DNA from: Microbacterium sp. LWH13-1.2
GTDB lineage: Bacteria; Actinomycetota; Actinomycetes; Actinomycetales; Microbacteriaceae
Reading direction: 5' to 3'
DNA: 64,000 nucleotides
Assembly (NCBI RefSeq): GCF_038397735.1
Contig: NZ_CP151635.1
Span: 434,001-498,000, forward strand
Of the stretch, positions 54,811-61,986 are shown piece after piece. Positions within the stretch are counted from its first letter, which is position 1, and every line of letters begins with the position of its first letter. The position numbers were made by a program, and so were the translations under genes. The notes below the pieces were generated by a model. The model saw only the letters and a program-made list of their open reading frames with translations. It made no database searches and was not told where the DNA came from.

Positions 54811-54941
54811 GGTCGCTCCGTTCTGCATGGGCGGTCGCTGGGGTCGCCGCGCTCGTAGCCGAGCGTACTGAGGCGCGCGCCGTGCGCGCCATCCCTCGCA
54901 CGAGCCTTTCGCATGTCCGCGAGGCGGCGTACCGTGCCGGT

Positions 54942-55256
54942 ATGTGCCGCAACATCGTTCCCCTGAACAACCTCGAGCCCGCCGCCACAGACCACGAGTG
55001 TCATGACGCGGCGTTGCAGTTCGTGCGCAAGATCGCGGGAACCACGTCGCCGTCCCGAGCGAACCAGGAGGTGTTCGATCGCGCCGTCGAAGAGATCGCG
55101 CGCGCCACCAGAGCGCTCGTCGACGATCTGACGACCACCGCGCCGCGCAAGAATCGTGAAGCCGAGGCGACCAAACGGCGTGCGCGTTCGGCCGAGCGGT
55201 ACGAGGCGATCCGTGTGTTCCAAGAGGAGAAGCGGGCTGCGCGCACCGCTTCCTGA
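54942..55256 (+). CDS. DUF2277 family protein
   Basis: 104 residues. N-terminus MCRNIVPLNNLEPAATDHEC is the family hallmark (M-C-R-N-I and N-x-x-P-x-A-T), then ALQFVRKIAGTTSPSRANQE and a helical tail with a basic C-terminus. TACCGT ends 6 nt before the ATG. DUF2277 proteins have no known reaction; the invariant Cys2 suggests metal or thiol chemistry. Monocistronic. Confidence 0.9.
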   Translation: MCRNIVPLNNLEPAATDHECHDAALQFVRKIAGTTSPSRANQEVFDRAVEEIARATRALVDDLTTTAPRKNREAEATKRRARSAERYEAIRVFQEEKRAARTAS

Positions 55257-55341
55257 CGCGAGCGGAGGCCCGCGGGATCGAGTCACATCCGGTGGCGACT
55301 CGGTATGCCAGTATTTAGGGATACCCGCTCGATTTTCCTCG

Positions 55342-55370
55342 GGCTCGTGACGCGAAGGGCGTCGCGAGCC
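55342..55370 (+). other. Hairpin in the leader of the PIG-L operon
   Basis: GGCTCG-U-GACGC and GCGTC-G-CGAGCC pair with one G-U wobble, 12 bp, GAAGG loop. It is followed by a second short inverted repeat (TGCCGG/CCGGCA, 55374-55392). It may terminate the DUF2277 gene or form a 5' leader structure of the operon. The -10-like TATTTA at 55312 would put it inside the leader. Confidence 0.4.
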
Positions 55371-55420
55371 GCTTGCCGGAGCATGACCGGCAGGGAACCT
55401 CCCCATTGAGAGCTGCAGAT

Positions 55421-56464
55421 ATGCCTCAGGATGCACCCCGCGTCCTGGTCGTCGACGACGACCCGGACGTCGCCCTGCTCGTGAAGACCGTGCTCGAGAG
55501 GCGGGCCGGCTGCGAAGTCGTGGTGGCCGATGACGGCCTTGCAGCCGTCGAACGCCTCGCAGGCTTCAGCCCCGACGTGGTCGTCACCGACATCGAGATG
55601 CCCGGTCTCGACGGACTCGAGCTCCTCGCGGAACTCCGTCGGAAGGATCCGCTCGTCCCTGTGATCGTGATGACCGCGCATGTCTCGGTCGAGTACGCCG
55701 TCTCGGCGCTACGAGCGCAGGCTGACGAGTTCCTGACCAAGCCTCTCGACAACGCGCGACTGGTCGAGGCCGTCACGAGGCTCGCGGCCGAGGGGCGCGC
55801 CAGACGTGAGGCGAATCGCTCACCCGAGGTGGTTCTCGCGATCGGTGCGCACCCCGATGACGTCGAGATCGGCGTCGGGGGCATCCTCGCCGCCCACGCA
55901 CGCGCGGGCGACTCGATCACGGTGCTCACTCTCTCTCGCGGCTCACGCGGGGGAGACGCGGAGAGCCGTCAGCATGAGTCACTGGCCTCGGCCGACATGC
56001 TGGGTGCCCGTCTCTTCCTCAAAGACCTCGTCGACACGGAGATCTCCGGAGGCGGCGCGACGGTGCGGCTGATCGAGGAGGTCGTCCAGGAGGTGCGACC
56101 GACGATCGTGTACACGCACTCCAGCCACGACCGTCATCAGGACCACCGAGCCGCGAGCGAGGCGACGATCGCCGCCACCAGGCGGGTGGGCACCGTCGCC
56201 TGCTACCAGAGCCCCTCGTCGACGATCGACTTCCGGCCGACGCGCTTCGTCCGCATCGACCAGGATCTCCCTCAGAAGCTGCGGCTGCTCGAGTGCTTCG
56301 TCTCGCAGACCGCGACGCGCGACTACCTCGAGCCCGACTTCGTGAGCGCCACCGCCCGATACTGGTCGCGTTTCGGCGGGGGAATGGCCGTGGAGCCGCT
56401 CGAGGTCGTGCGCGAGACCGCGGAGTTCATCGGTGCGCACGAACTCGCACGACGGGAGAGCTGA
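55421..56464 (+). CDS. Response-regulator receiver domain fused to PIG-L (LmbE-like) deacetylase
   Basis: 347 residues from the ATG at 55421; TTG codons at 55373 and 55406 are alternatives and no start has a clear ribosome-binding site. Residues 7-120 are a full receiver domain: acidic triad Asp12-Asp14, phosphoacceptor Asp57 (VVVTDIEMPG), Thr85 and Lys107 (FLTKPLD). Residues about 136-340 are a PIG-L fold with AIGAHPDDVEIGVGG (zinc ligands at His144 and Asp147) and YTHSSHDRHQDHRAA (third zinc ligand). PIG-L enzymes remove acetyl from GlcNAc-type substrates. The usual DNA-binding output of a response regulator is replaced by an enzyme. First gene of a coupled seven-gene operon. Confidence 0.9.
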   Translation: MPQDAPRVLVVDDDPDVALLVKTVLERRAGCEVVVADDGLAAVERLAGFSPDVVVTDIEMPGLDGLELLAELRRKDPLVPVIVMTAHVSVEYAVSALRAQADEFLTKPLDNARLVEAVTRLAAEGRARREANRSPEVVLAIGAHPDDVEIGVGGILAAHARAGDSITVLTLSRGSRGGDAESRQHESLASADMLGARLFLKDLVDTEISGGGATVRLIEEVVQEVRPTIVYTHSSHDRHQDHRAASEATIAATRRVGTVACYQSPSSTIDFRPTRFVRIDQDLPQKLRLLECFVSQTATRDYLEPDFVSATARYWSRFGGGMAVEPLEVVRETAEFIGAHELARRES

Positions 56465-57453
56465 TGACTGCACGCGTGCTGGTGACCGGTGCGGGCGGCC
56501 CCGCCGGAGTCGCGGTGATCCGCTCCCTCCTGCGTCGCTCCGACCTCGAGGTCTTCGCCGCCGACATGGACGGCTGGGCGAGCGGCATCTATCTGGTGCC
56601 CGCCACGCATCGACGGCTCGTGCCGCCGGGGCGAGACGAGGACTTCGTGCCGGCGATCTCGCGGATGGTGGCAGAGGACCGTCTCGACCTCGTGATCTCG
56701 ACCGTCGACGTCGAGCTGATCGCGCTGGCCGGCCGCCGCGACGAACTCGCTCCCGCCGTGCTCGCCGCTCCTTCCCAGGACACGCTCTCGACGGCGCTCG
56801 ACAAGCTCCTGCTCGCCGAGCGCTGCGAGTCCACCGGTCGCACTCCGCGCACGGTGCTCGCCGGGGCTGACGCTGCCGCCGTCGACTGGGAATTCCCGGT
56901 CTTCGCCAAGCCCCGTCAGGGCGCGGGCAGTCGGGGCATCCGCATGGTCGCCGATCGCGCGGCGCTCGAATCGCTGCCGCTGGATGAAGGACTCATCGTC
57001 CAGGACTACCTTCCGGGCGAGGAGTACTCGGTCGACGTGATCGCGGATGCCGCCGGAACCGTGGTCGCCGCCGTGCCCCGCACCCGCGCCAGAGTCGACT
57101 CGGGCGTGGCGATCGCCGGTCGCACCGTGCACGACCCTGAGCTCGAGGAGACTGCCGCCGCCATCGCGCGGGCGATCGGTCTCGTCGGCGTCGCGAACGT
57201 GCAGCTCCGCCGTGACCGCGAGGGGCGGGCCGTGCTGCTCGAAGTCAACCCGCGGTTCCCCGGAGCCCTTCCGCTCACCGTCGCAGCTGGGGTGGACATC
57301 CCCTCGCTCGTCGCGGACCTGTTCCTCGGGCGGAGCATCCCCGCGAGCATCCCCTTCCGTGAGGTCGCCTCCGTGCGCTTTCTCGAAGACATCATCGTCG
57401 AGGTCGACGAGGTGCTCGTGTCCGCGCACGCCGGACATCAGGAGGAGCTGTGA
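56464..57453 (+). CDS. ATP-grasp family ligase
   Basis: 329 residues, ATG sharing a base with the previous stop. Pre-ATP domain starts RVLVTGAGGPAGVAVIRSLL; ATP-grasp signature pieces are FPVFAKPRQGAGSRGIRMV, GLIVQDYLPGEEYSVDVIAD and the Mg2+ loop LLEVNPRFPGALPLTVAAG. It resembles the CarB-like / PylC-type group that joins a carboxylate to an amine or amino acid. It sits between a deacetylase and a PHP phosphoesterase, so an amino-sugar or a peptidyl modification is plausible. Exact substrates unknown. Confidence 0.88.
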   Translation: MTARVLVTGAGGPAGVAVIRSLLRRSDLEVFAADMDGWASGIYLVPATHRRLVPPGRDEDFVPAISRMVAEDRLDLVISTVDVELIALAGRRDELAPAVLAAPSQDTLSTALDKLLLAERCESTGRTPRTVLAGADAAAVDWEFPVFAKPRQGAGSRGIRMVADRAALESLPLDEGLIVQDYLPGEEYSVDVIADAAGTVVAAVPRTRARVDSGVAIAGRTVHDPELEETAAAIARAIGLVGVANVQLRRDREGRAVLLEVNPRFPGALPLTVAAGVDIPSLVADLFLGRSIPASIPFREVASVRFLEDIIVEVDEVLVSAHAGHQEEL

Positions 57454-58166
57454 CCCACGCCCTGCTGAGCGGCGATCATCACGTCCACTCGACGTTCTCG
57501 GACGATGCCGTGTCGACGCTGGCCGAGAACGTGACGGCGGCATCCGTCGCGGGCCTCGAGACGCTCCGCCTCGTCGACCACGTCCGCCGCACCACCACCT
57601 GGGTTCCCGAGTACCTCACCGCGGTGCGCGCTCTGCACGTTCCGGAGGGGCTCACGGTCCTGACCGGTGTGGAGGCGAAGATCCTGGATGCATCGGGTGA
57701 GCTCGACATCCCCGTGCTGCCTGCGGGGATCGACCGGATTCTGATCGCGGACCACCAGTTCCCGGGGGTCGATGGGCCGCTCAGCCCGAGCGCAGTGCGC
57801 GAGCGGATCGCCGCGGGCTGGGGTGCCGACGATGCACTGGACCAGCTGGTGTCCGCCCTGATCGCGGCCATGCGCCGCCACCCGGGCAATCAGCTGGCGC
57901 ACTGCTTCTCCCTCCTCCCGAAGATCGGGCTGGGCGAAGACGATCTCGGCGCGGAACGGGCCGCCGCCTGGGCGACGGCCGCCGCAGAGACCGACACGAT
58001 GGTCGAGGTGAACGAGAAGTGGGGGTGTCCCGGCATCCCCCTGCTCGATGCCCTGCGCGATGCAGGCGCCGAGCTCGTCGCCTCCACCGACAGCCACGTG
58101 GCGTCCGAGGTGGGGCGCTATTCGCGCGTCGCCGAGCTCCTGGGCGACCGAGCGGCGCAGCGCTGA
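57450..58166 (+). CDS. PHP domain metal-dependent phosphoesterase-like protein
   Basis: 238 residues, GTG start inside the previous stop (GTGA). All PHP metal motifs are visible: GDHHVHSTFSDDA (H-x-H), ETLRLVDHVRRT, ILIADHQFPG, VEVNEKWG and STDSHVASEVG (D-x-H). The family hydrolyses phosphate esters (histidinol phosphate, trehalose-type or nucleotide substrates) or serves as proofreading domain in polymerases; this is the small stand-alone form. Substrate not known but likely the product of the operon's pathway. Confidence 0.88.
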   Translation: MTHALLSGDHHVHSTFSDDAVSTLAENVTAASVAGLETLRLVDHVRRTTTWVPEYLTAVRALHVPEGLTVLTGVEAKILDASGELDIPVLPAGIDRILIADHQFPGVDGPLSPSAVRERIAAGWGADDALDQLVSALIAAMRRHPGNQLAHCFSLLPKIGLGEDDLGAERAAAWATAAAETDTMVEVNEKWGCPGIPLLDALRDAGAELVASTDSHVASEVGRYSRVAELLGDRAAQR

Positions 58167-59653
58167 TGCCGGAGCTCACCTGGGTCGAGACCGTCGTGGT
58201 CGTCATTCTGCTGATCTGCGTTTTCGTCGGCACGCTGCCCGTCGTCAATACGGGCCTGCAGTTCCTCGTGCTGCCCCTGCACGCGTTCCGCAATCACTAC
58301 AGCAAGGCCGCTCCGTATCACCCTCGCATCGCCGTGCTGATCCCCGCCTGGAACGAGGGCCTCGTGCTGGGCCAGGCGATCGACCGGCTGACGCAGCTCG
58401 AGTATCCGGCGGATCGCCTCCGGATCTTCGTGATCGATGACGCGTCGACCGACGACACCCCCGCGGTCGTGGCGGCGAAGGCCCAGGCGTATCCCGGTCG
58501 CGTCGTGCACCTGCGCCGCGAGCAGGGGGGACAGGGCAAGGCGCACACTCTCAATCACGGGCTCGAGATCGTCCTCGCGGACGAGTGGACCGAGGCCGTG
58601 CTCATCATGGATGCCGACGTGATCTTCGCGCGCGACTCGCTGCGCAAGATGAGCAGGCACCTCGCCGACGAGAAGGTCGGGGCGGTCACCGCGTACATCG
58701 CCGAGGGCAGCCGAGACCGCAACTATCTGACGCGCTTCATCGCGATCGAGTACGTGATCGGCCAGCTCTCCGCACGCCGTACCCAGAACGTGGGTGGCGC
58801 GATCGCCTGCCTCGCCGGAGGAGCACAGCTGCACTCGCGCGCGAACCTCGAGGCGATCGGCGGTCGAATCCCGACCGGCACGCTCGCCGAGGACACCATG
58901 ACGACGTTCGAGGGACAGCTCGCCGGCCGGCGCATGGTCTTCGAACCGCACGCGGTCGTTCTCGCCGAAGAGCCCCGCACGATCGACAGCCTCTGGAAGC
59001 AGCGACTGCGATGGGCGCGAGGCAACGTGCAACTGACCTCGATCTATCGCAGCCTCTGGTTCCGCCCGAGCACGGTGCACAATCTGGGAAGCTTCTCGTT
59101 CGGACTCGCGTGGTTCACGATCCTGCTCCTCCCGGCGTTCATGCTCCTCGCGGCTGCGGCCCTTCTCACGCTGCTGCTCCTGCACAGCGACATCGCCGAG
59201 TTCGTGTTCCGCTTCATGTGGATCGCGGCCGCCTGCATCTACCTCTTCTCGATGCTGTATGCGGTTCAGCTGGATCCGCGGATCGGACGTCAGTCGTGGC
59301 GTGAGGCCCTGATGTTCCCGGGGCTCGGTGCTCTGCTGCTCATGGCGATCGCCCTCTTCCCCTGGCTGTTCGAGGCGGGGCTGAGCGAACTCGGACTCGC
59401 GGTCACCGACCAGACCCGATTCACGTGGGCGATCATCTTCTATCTCTGGGGTCCGATCTCGATGCTCGGCATCTGGCTCGCGCGCACCGTCGAGCCGCTC
59501 CCCGGCGGACGGTTCTTCGCCGGGCTGCTCCTGTACGTGTGCGGATACGGCTCCCTGCTCTGCGCCATCACCGTCGATTCGTACATCAAGGAATGGCGTC
59601 ATGCCGACGCCGCGTGGATAAAGACCGAGAAGATCGGACGGGTCGACTCATGA
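58166..59653 (+). CDS. Processive family-2 glycosyltransferase, membrane-bound
   Basis: 495 residues, ATG sharing a base with the previous stop. An N-terminal helix (ETVVVVILLICVFVGTLPVV), the catalytic domain with IPAWNEG, FVIDDASTDDTP (Asp91-92), MDADV (Asp149-151), LAEDTM (Glu242-Asp243) and QRLRW (279-283), and four to five helices at the C-terminus. The QxxRW motif marks processive synthases such as cellulose, hyaluronan and poly-GlcNAc synthases, which extrude the polymer through their own membrane channel. The catalytic residues are all present. The polymer is unknown; the PIG-L deacetylase in the operon suggests an N-acetylhexosamine. Confidence 0.92.
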   Translation: MPELTWVETVVVVILLICVFVGTLPVVNTGLQFLVLPLHAFRNHYSKAAPYHPRIAVLIPAWNEGLVLGQAIDRLTQLEYPADRLRIFVIDDASTDDTPAVVAAKAQAYPGRVVHLRREQGGQGKAHTLNHGLEIVLADEWTEAVLIMDADVIFARDSLRKMSRHLADEKVGAVTAYIAEGSRDRNYLTRFIAIEYVIGQLSARRTQNVGGAIACLAGGAQLHSRANLEAIGGRIPTGTLAEDTMTTFEGQLAGRRMVFEPHAVVLAEEPRTIDSLWKQRLRWARGNVQLTSIYRSLWFRPSTVHNLGSFSFGLAWFTILLLPAFMLLAAAALLTLLLLHSDIAEFVFRFMWIAAACIYLFSMLYAVQLDPRIGRQSWREALMFPGLGALLLMAIALFPWLFEAGLSELGLAVTDQTRFTWAIIFYLWGPISMLGIWLARTVEPLPGGRFFAGLLLYVCGYGSLLCAITVDSYIKEWRHADAAWIKTEKIGRVDS

Positions 59654-59793
59654 CCGAAGCACCTTCGCGCAGCGTCGAGGAGGAGGAGATCGCGACGGAC
59701 GCCCGTCGCGAGAAGCGCCTCATCCCTCAGGCGCTCCTCGCTCTCGGCATCGTCGTCGTGATCGTCGTCGTGCGAGAGCTGTTCCTGCGATGA
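59650..59793 (+). CDS. 47-residue single-helix membrane protein
   Basis: ATG inside the glycosyltransferase stop (ATGA), and its own stop overlaps the next start; both couplings and the composition support a real gene although it is small. Acidic then basic N-terminus (EEEEIATDARREKR) and one helix (ALLALGIVVVIVVVRELF). It is placed like the small auxiliary subunits (PgaD/IcaD) of poly-GlcNAc synthases, which usually have two helices; no sequence similarity is seen, so the link is positional. Confidence 0.7.
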   Translation: MTEAPSRSVEEEEIATDARREKRLIPQALLALGIVVVIVVVRELFLR

Positions 59794-60137
59794 GCGCGCG
59801 GCCGCTGGCCCTCGTCGTCGAGGACAGCGCTGATCAGATGGATCTCCTGCGGCGGTATCTCGACCGTGAGGGATTCGATGTGTTCGCGGCGATGGACGCG
59901 GAGACCGCGATCGCCGCCTTCGCGGGGATGAACCCGGCCGTCGCGGTGATCGACCTCCTGCTCCCCGGCATCACCGGCGAGGAGTGCGCACGCCTCGTGC
60001 AGGCGAGATTTCCGGACTGCTTCCTCATCGTGAGCTCGGTGCTCGACGTGGCCGACTATCCGGATGCCGATGCGGCGCTGCCGAAGCCGATCGTCGGCGC
60101 CGACCTGCGCCGGCTGCTCCGAGGGGTGGCCCGGTGA
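59790..60137 (+). CDS. Single-domain response regulator
   Basis: 115 residues, ATGA overlap. LALVVEDSADQMDLLRRYLD gives the acidic pocket, VAVIDLLLPGITGEECA holds the phosphoacceptor Asp55, and ALPKPIVGADLRRLL the Lys. No output domain. A CheY- or Spo0F-like phosphate relay between the adjacent histidine kinase and the RR-PIG-L protein is the likely role. Note that the usual Thr/Ser before the Lys segment reads as IVSSVLD, consistent with the family. Confidence 0.9.
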   Translation: MSARPLALVVEDSADQMDLLRRYLDREGFDVFAAMDAETAIAAFAGMNPAVAVIDLLLPGITGEECARLVQARFPDCFLIVSSVLDVADYPDADAALPKPIVGADLRRLLRGVAR

Positions 60138-61912
60138 CCACGACGAACGTCGTGCAGGCGTCGATGGAGCGGGGATGGCGGAAGTACTTCGACAATCCGA
60201 CGCCTCTGATCAAGCAGGGCCCCACGGCGATCGCCGTCGGGATCGCGGCACTCCTGATGTGGGCGATCCCCGGGGTGCCCGTCACCGACGGGGTCGTCGC
60301 GATCACCGGCATCCTCGCCGTGGCCGCGGTCACCGCGCTGGCGGCAGTCCTCTCCGCGCGCGGGGTGTACGACGGCTGGGCGGCGATGCTGATCCCGATC
60401 GTCAGCATCCTCGGTATCGGCGCGCTGCGCGCAGGCACCGGCGGAGCGACGTCGCTCTTCTCGTCCCTCGTGCTCCTGCCCGTGATCTGGATCGCCGCGG
60501 CTCCCGGTCGCAAGCAGGTCCTCATCGTCGGGATCTTCACGTCGATCGCCCTGCTGATGCCGAACATCATCGATCCGCCCGAGGATTCGGCCGCCTGGCT
60601 GCGCGGCATCATCGGGCCGCTCGTGTTCGCGACGGTGGGTGCGATCGTGAACGAGCTCTCCAGACTCCAGCGGCTGCGCACGTCGCAGGCCGAGGCGCTC
60701 GTCGCCGAGCGGACCGCCGCACTGGTCGCGAATCAGGCGATGCTCGAGAAGCTCAGCGCCAGCGAGCAGCAGTACCGCGGGCTGTCGGAATCGTTCGCCA
60801 GCCTCTGGAATTCGATCACCGGACAGGCGGTCATCGCGACCGACAACTGCGGCACGATCACGGCGTGGAACCCCGGAGCCGTGCGGCTTCTCGGCATGCC
60901 TGTGCGCGACGCCCTCGCGGGCGTGAGGGCCGACCGCTTCTTCGACTCGGCCATGCTCGCGCAGTTCGCACCGGCCTCGGCGGCGATGAGCAGCGAAGAC
61001 CGGCTGCATCCCGGACTGCGGGCACTCTTCGACGAGGCCGACTCGGGACTGTCGGTCGACTCGCACATCGACGTCACGACGGTCGGCGGATCCTCCGTGC
61101 CGGCGCGTATGACGGTGTCGCCGTACCAGGACTCGGACGGCTCCAGACACGGCTACCTGCTCGTGATCACCGATGAGACCCGGGCGGTCGAGGTCGCGCG
61201 CATGAAGGACGAGTTCGTCGGCATGATCTCGCATGAGCTGCGCACACCGCTGAGCGCGATCATCGGATTCCTCGATCTGCTGCAGAACGACCCGGCGCAG
61301 CCGCTCACGACCGATCAGCAGGAGTTCGTCGGGATCATCGAGCGCAACGCGCAGAGACTGCTCAATCTCGTGGGCGACCTCCTCTTCACCGCTCAGGTCG
61401 AGTCCGGCAGGTTCCCGCTCGAGCGCCGAGAGGCGGACGTCGTCGAGCTCGTGCGCAACGCCGTGGAGTCCGCCGGACCCCATGCGCAGCGCGAGGGGAT
61501 CGAGATCGTCGCGGAGGTGCCGACTGCTCCTGTGCGTCTGTCGATCGACTCGGGGCGGATCGGTCAGGCGCTCGACAACCTCCTCTCGAACGCGATCAAG
61601 TTCACGGGCTCCGGCGGGCGGGTCACGGCGAGCGTGCGGATGCTCGACGGAGCGGTCGAGCTCGCGGTCAGGGACACCGGCGTCGGGATCCCGGAAGACG
61701 AGCAGGGAATGCTGTTCACACGTTTCTTCCGCGCATCGACGGCGACGCAGAACGCGGTCCCCGGGGTGGGGCTCGGGCTCACGATCACCCGGGCGATCAT
61801 GCTCGCCCACGGCGGATCCATGGACGTGACGAGCAAGGAGGGCGTCGGCACCGAGTTCCGGATGATCCTTCCCGCCGCCCCTCGCACGGAAGCCATCCAG
61901 GTCGTCCGGTAG
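60134..61912 (+). CDS. Membrane PAS-domain sensor histidine kinase
   Basis: 592 residues, GTG start inside the previous stop. Residues 30-172 are five to six membrane helices forming a MASE-like sensor; a coiled coil (about 175-215) and one PAS domain (about 220-350) follow. HisKA has FVGMISHELRTPLSAIIGFL (phospho-His367); HATPase has NLLSNAIKFT (N box), DTGVGIPEDEQ (G1), LFTRFFRAS (F box) and GVGLGLTITRAIM (G2). Hybrid receiver domain absent. Ends the operon and probably phosphorylates the receiver domains encoded upstream. The signal is membrane-linked but unknown. Confidence 0.93.
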   Translation: MTTTNVVQASMERGWRKYFDNPTPLIKQGPTAIAVGIAALLMWAIPGVPVTDGVVAITGILAVAAVTALAAVLSARGVYDGWAAMLIPIVSILGIGALRAGTGGATSLFSSLVLLPVIWIAAAPGRKQVLIVGIFTSIALLMPNIIDPPEDSAAWLRGIIGPLVFATVGAIVNELSRLQRLRTSQAEALVAERTAALVANQAMLEKLSASEQQYRGLSESFASLWNSITGQAVIATDNCGTITAWNPGAVRLLGMPVRDALAGVRADRFFDSAMLAQFAPASAAMSSEDRLHPGLRALFDEADSGLSVDSHIDVTTVGGSSVPARMTVSPYQDSDGSRHGYLLVITDETRAVEVARMKDEFVGMISHELRTPLSAIIGFLDLLQNDPAQPLTTDQQEFVGIIERNAQRLLNLVGDLLFTAQVESGRFPLERREADVVELVRNAVESAGPHAQREGIEIVAEVPTAPVRLSIDSGRIGQALDNLLSNAIKFTGSGGRVTASVRMLDGAVELAVRDTGVGIPEDEQGMLFTRFFRASTATQNAVPGVGLGLTITRAIMLAHGGSMDVTSKEGVGTEFRMILPAAPRTEAIQVVR

Positions 61913-61941
61913 GTGCGATCGACCACCGGCCTGCTTCCTGA

Positions 61942-61947
61942 TAGCCT
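61942..61947 (+). promoter_or_regulatory. -10 candidate for the ABC-F gene
   Basis: TAGCCT, 39 nt before the GTG at 61987. A transcript starting near 61954 would carry GGAAGGA (61968-61974). Confidence 0.4.
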
Positions 61948-61986
61948 GGTCGGCTCGCCATGCGGGCGGAAGGACGGCCACGCACG

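Noticed and set aside
55421..61912. Assignment of the operon to poly-GlcNAc (pga/ica) synthesis
   Set aside because: The GT2 and the small protein fit loosely, but the pga deacetylase is of another fold and located outside, and no outer export or PgaB/IcaB homologue is present. Kept only as an analogy.
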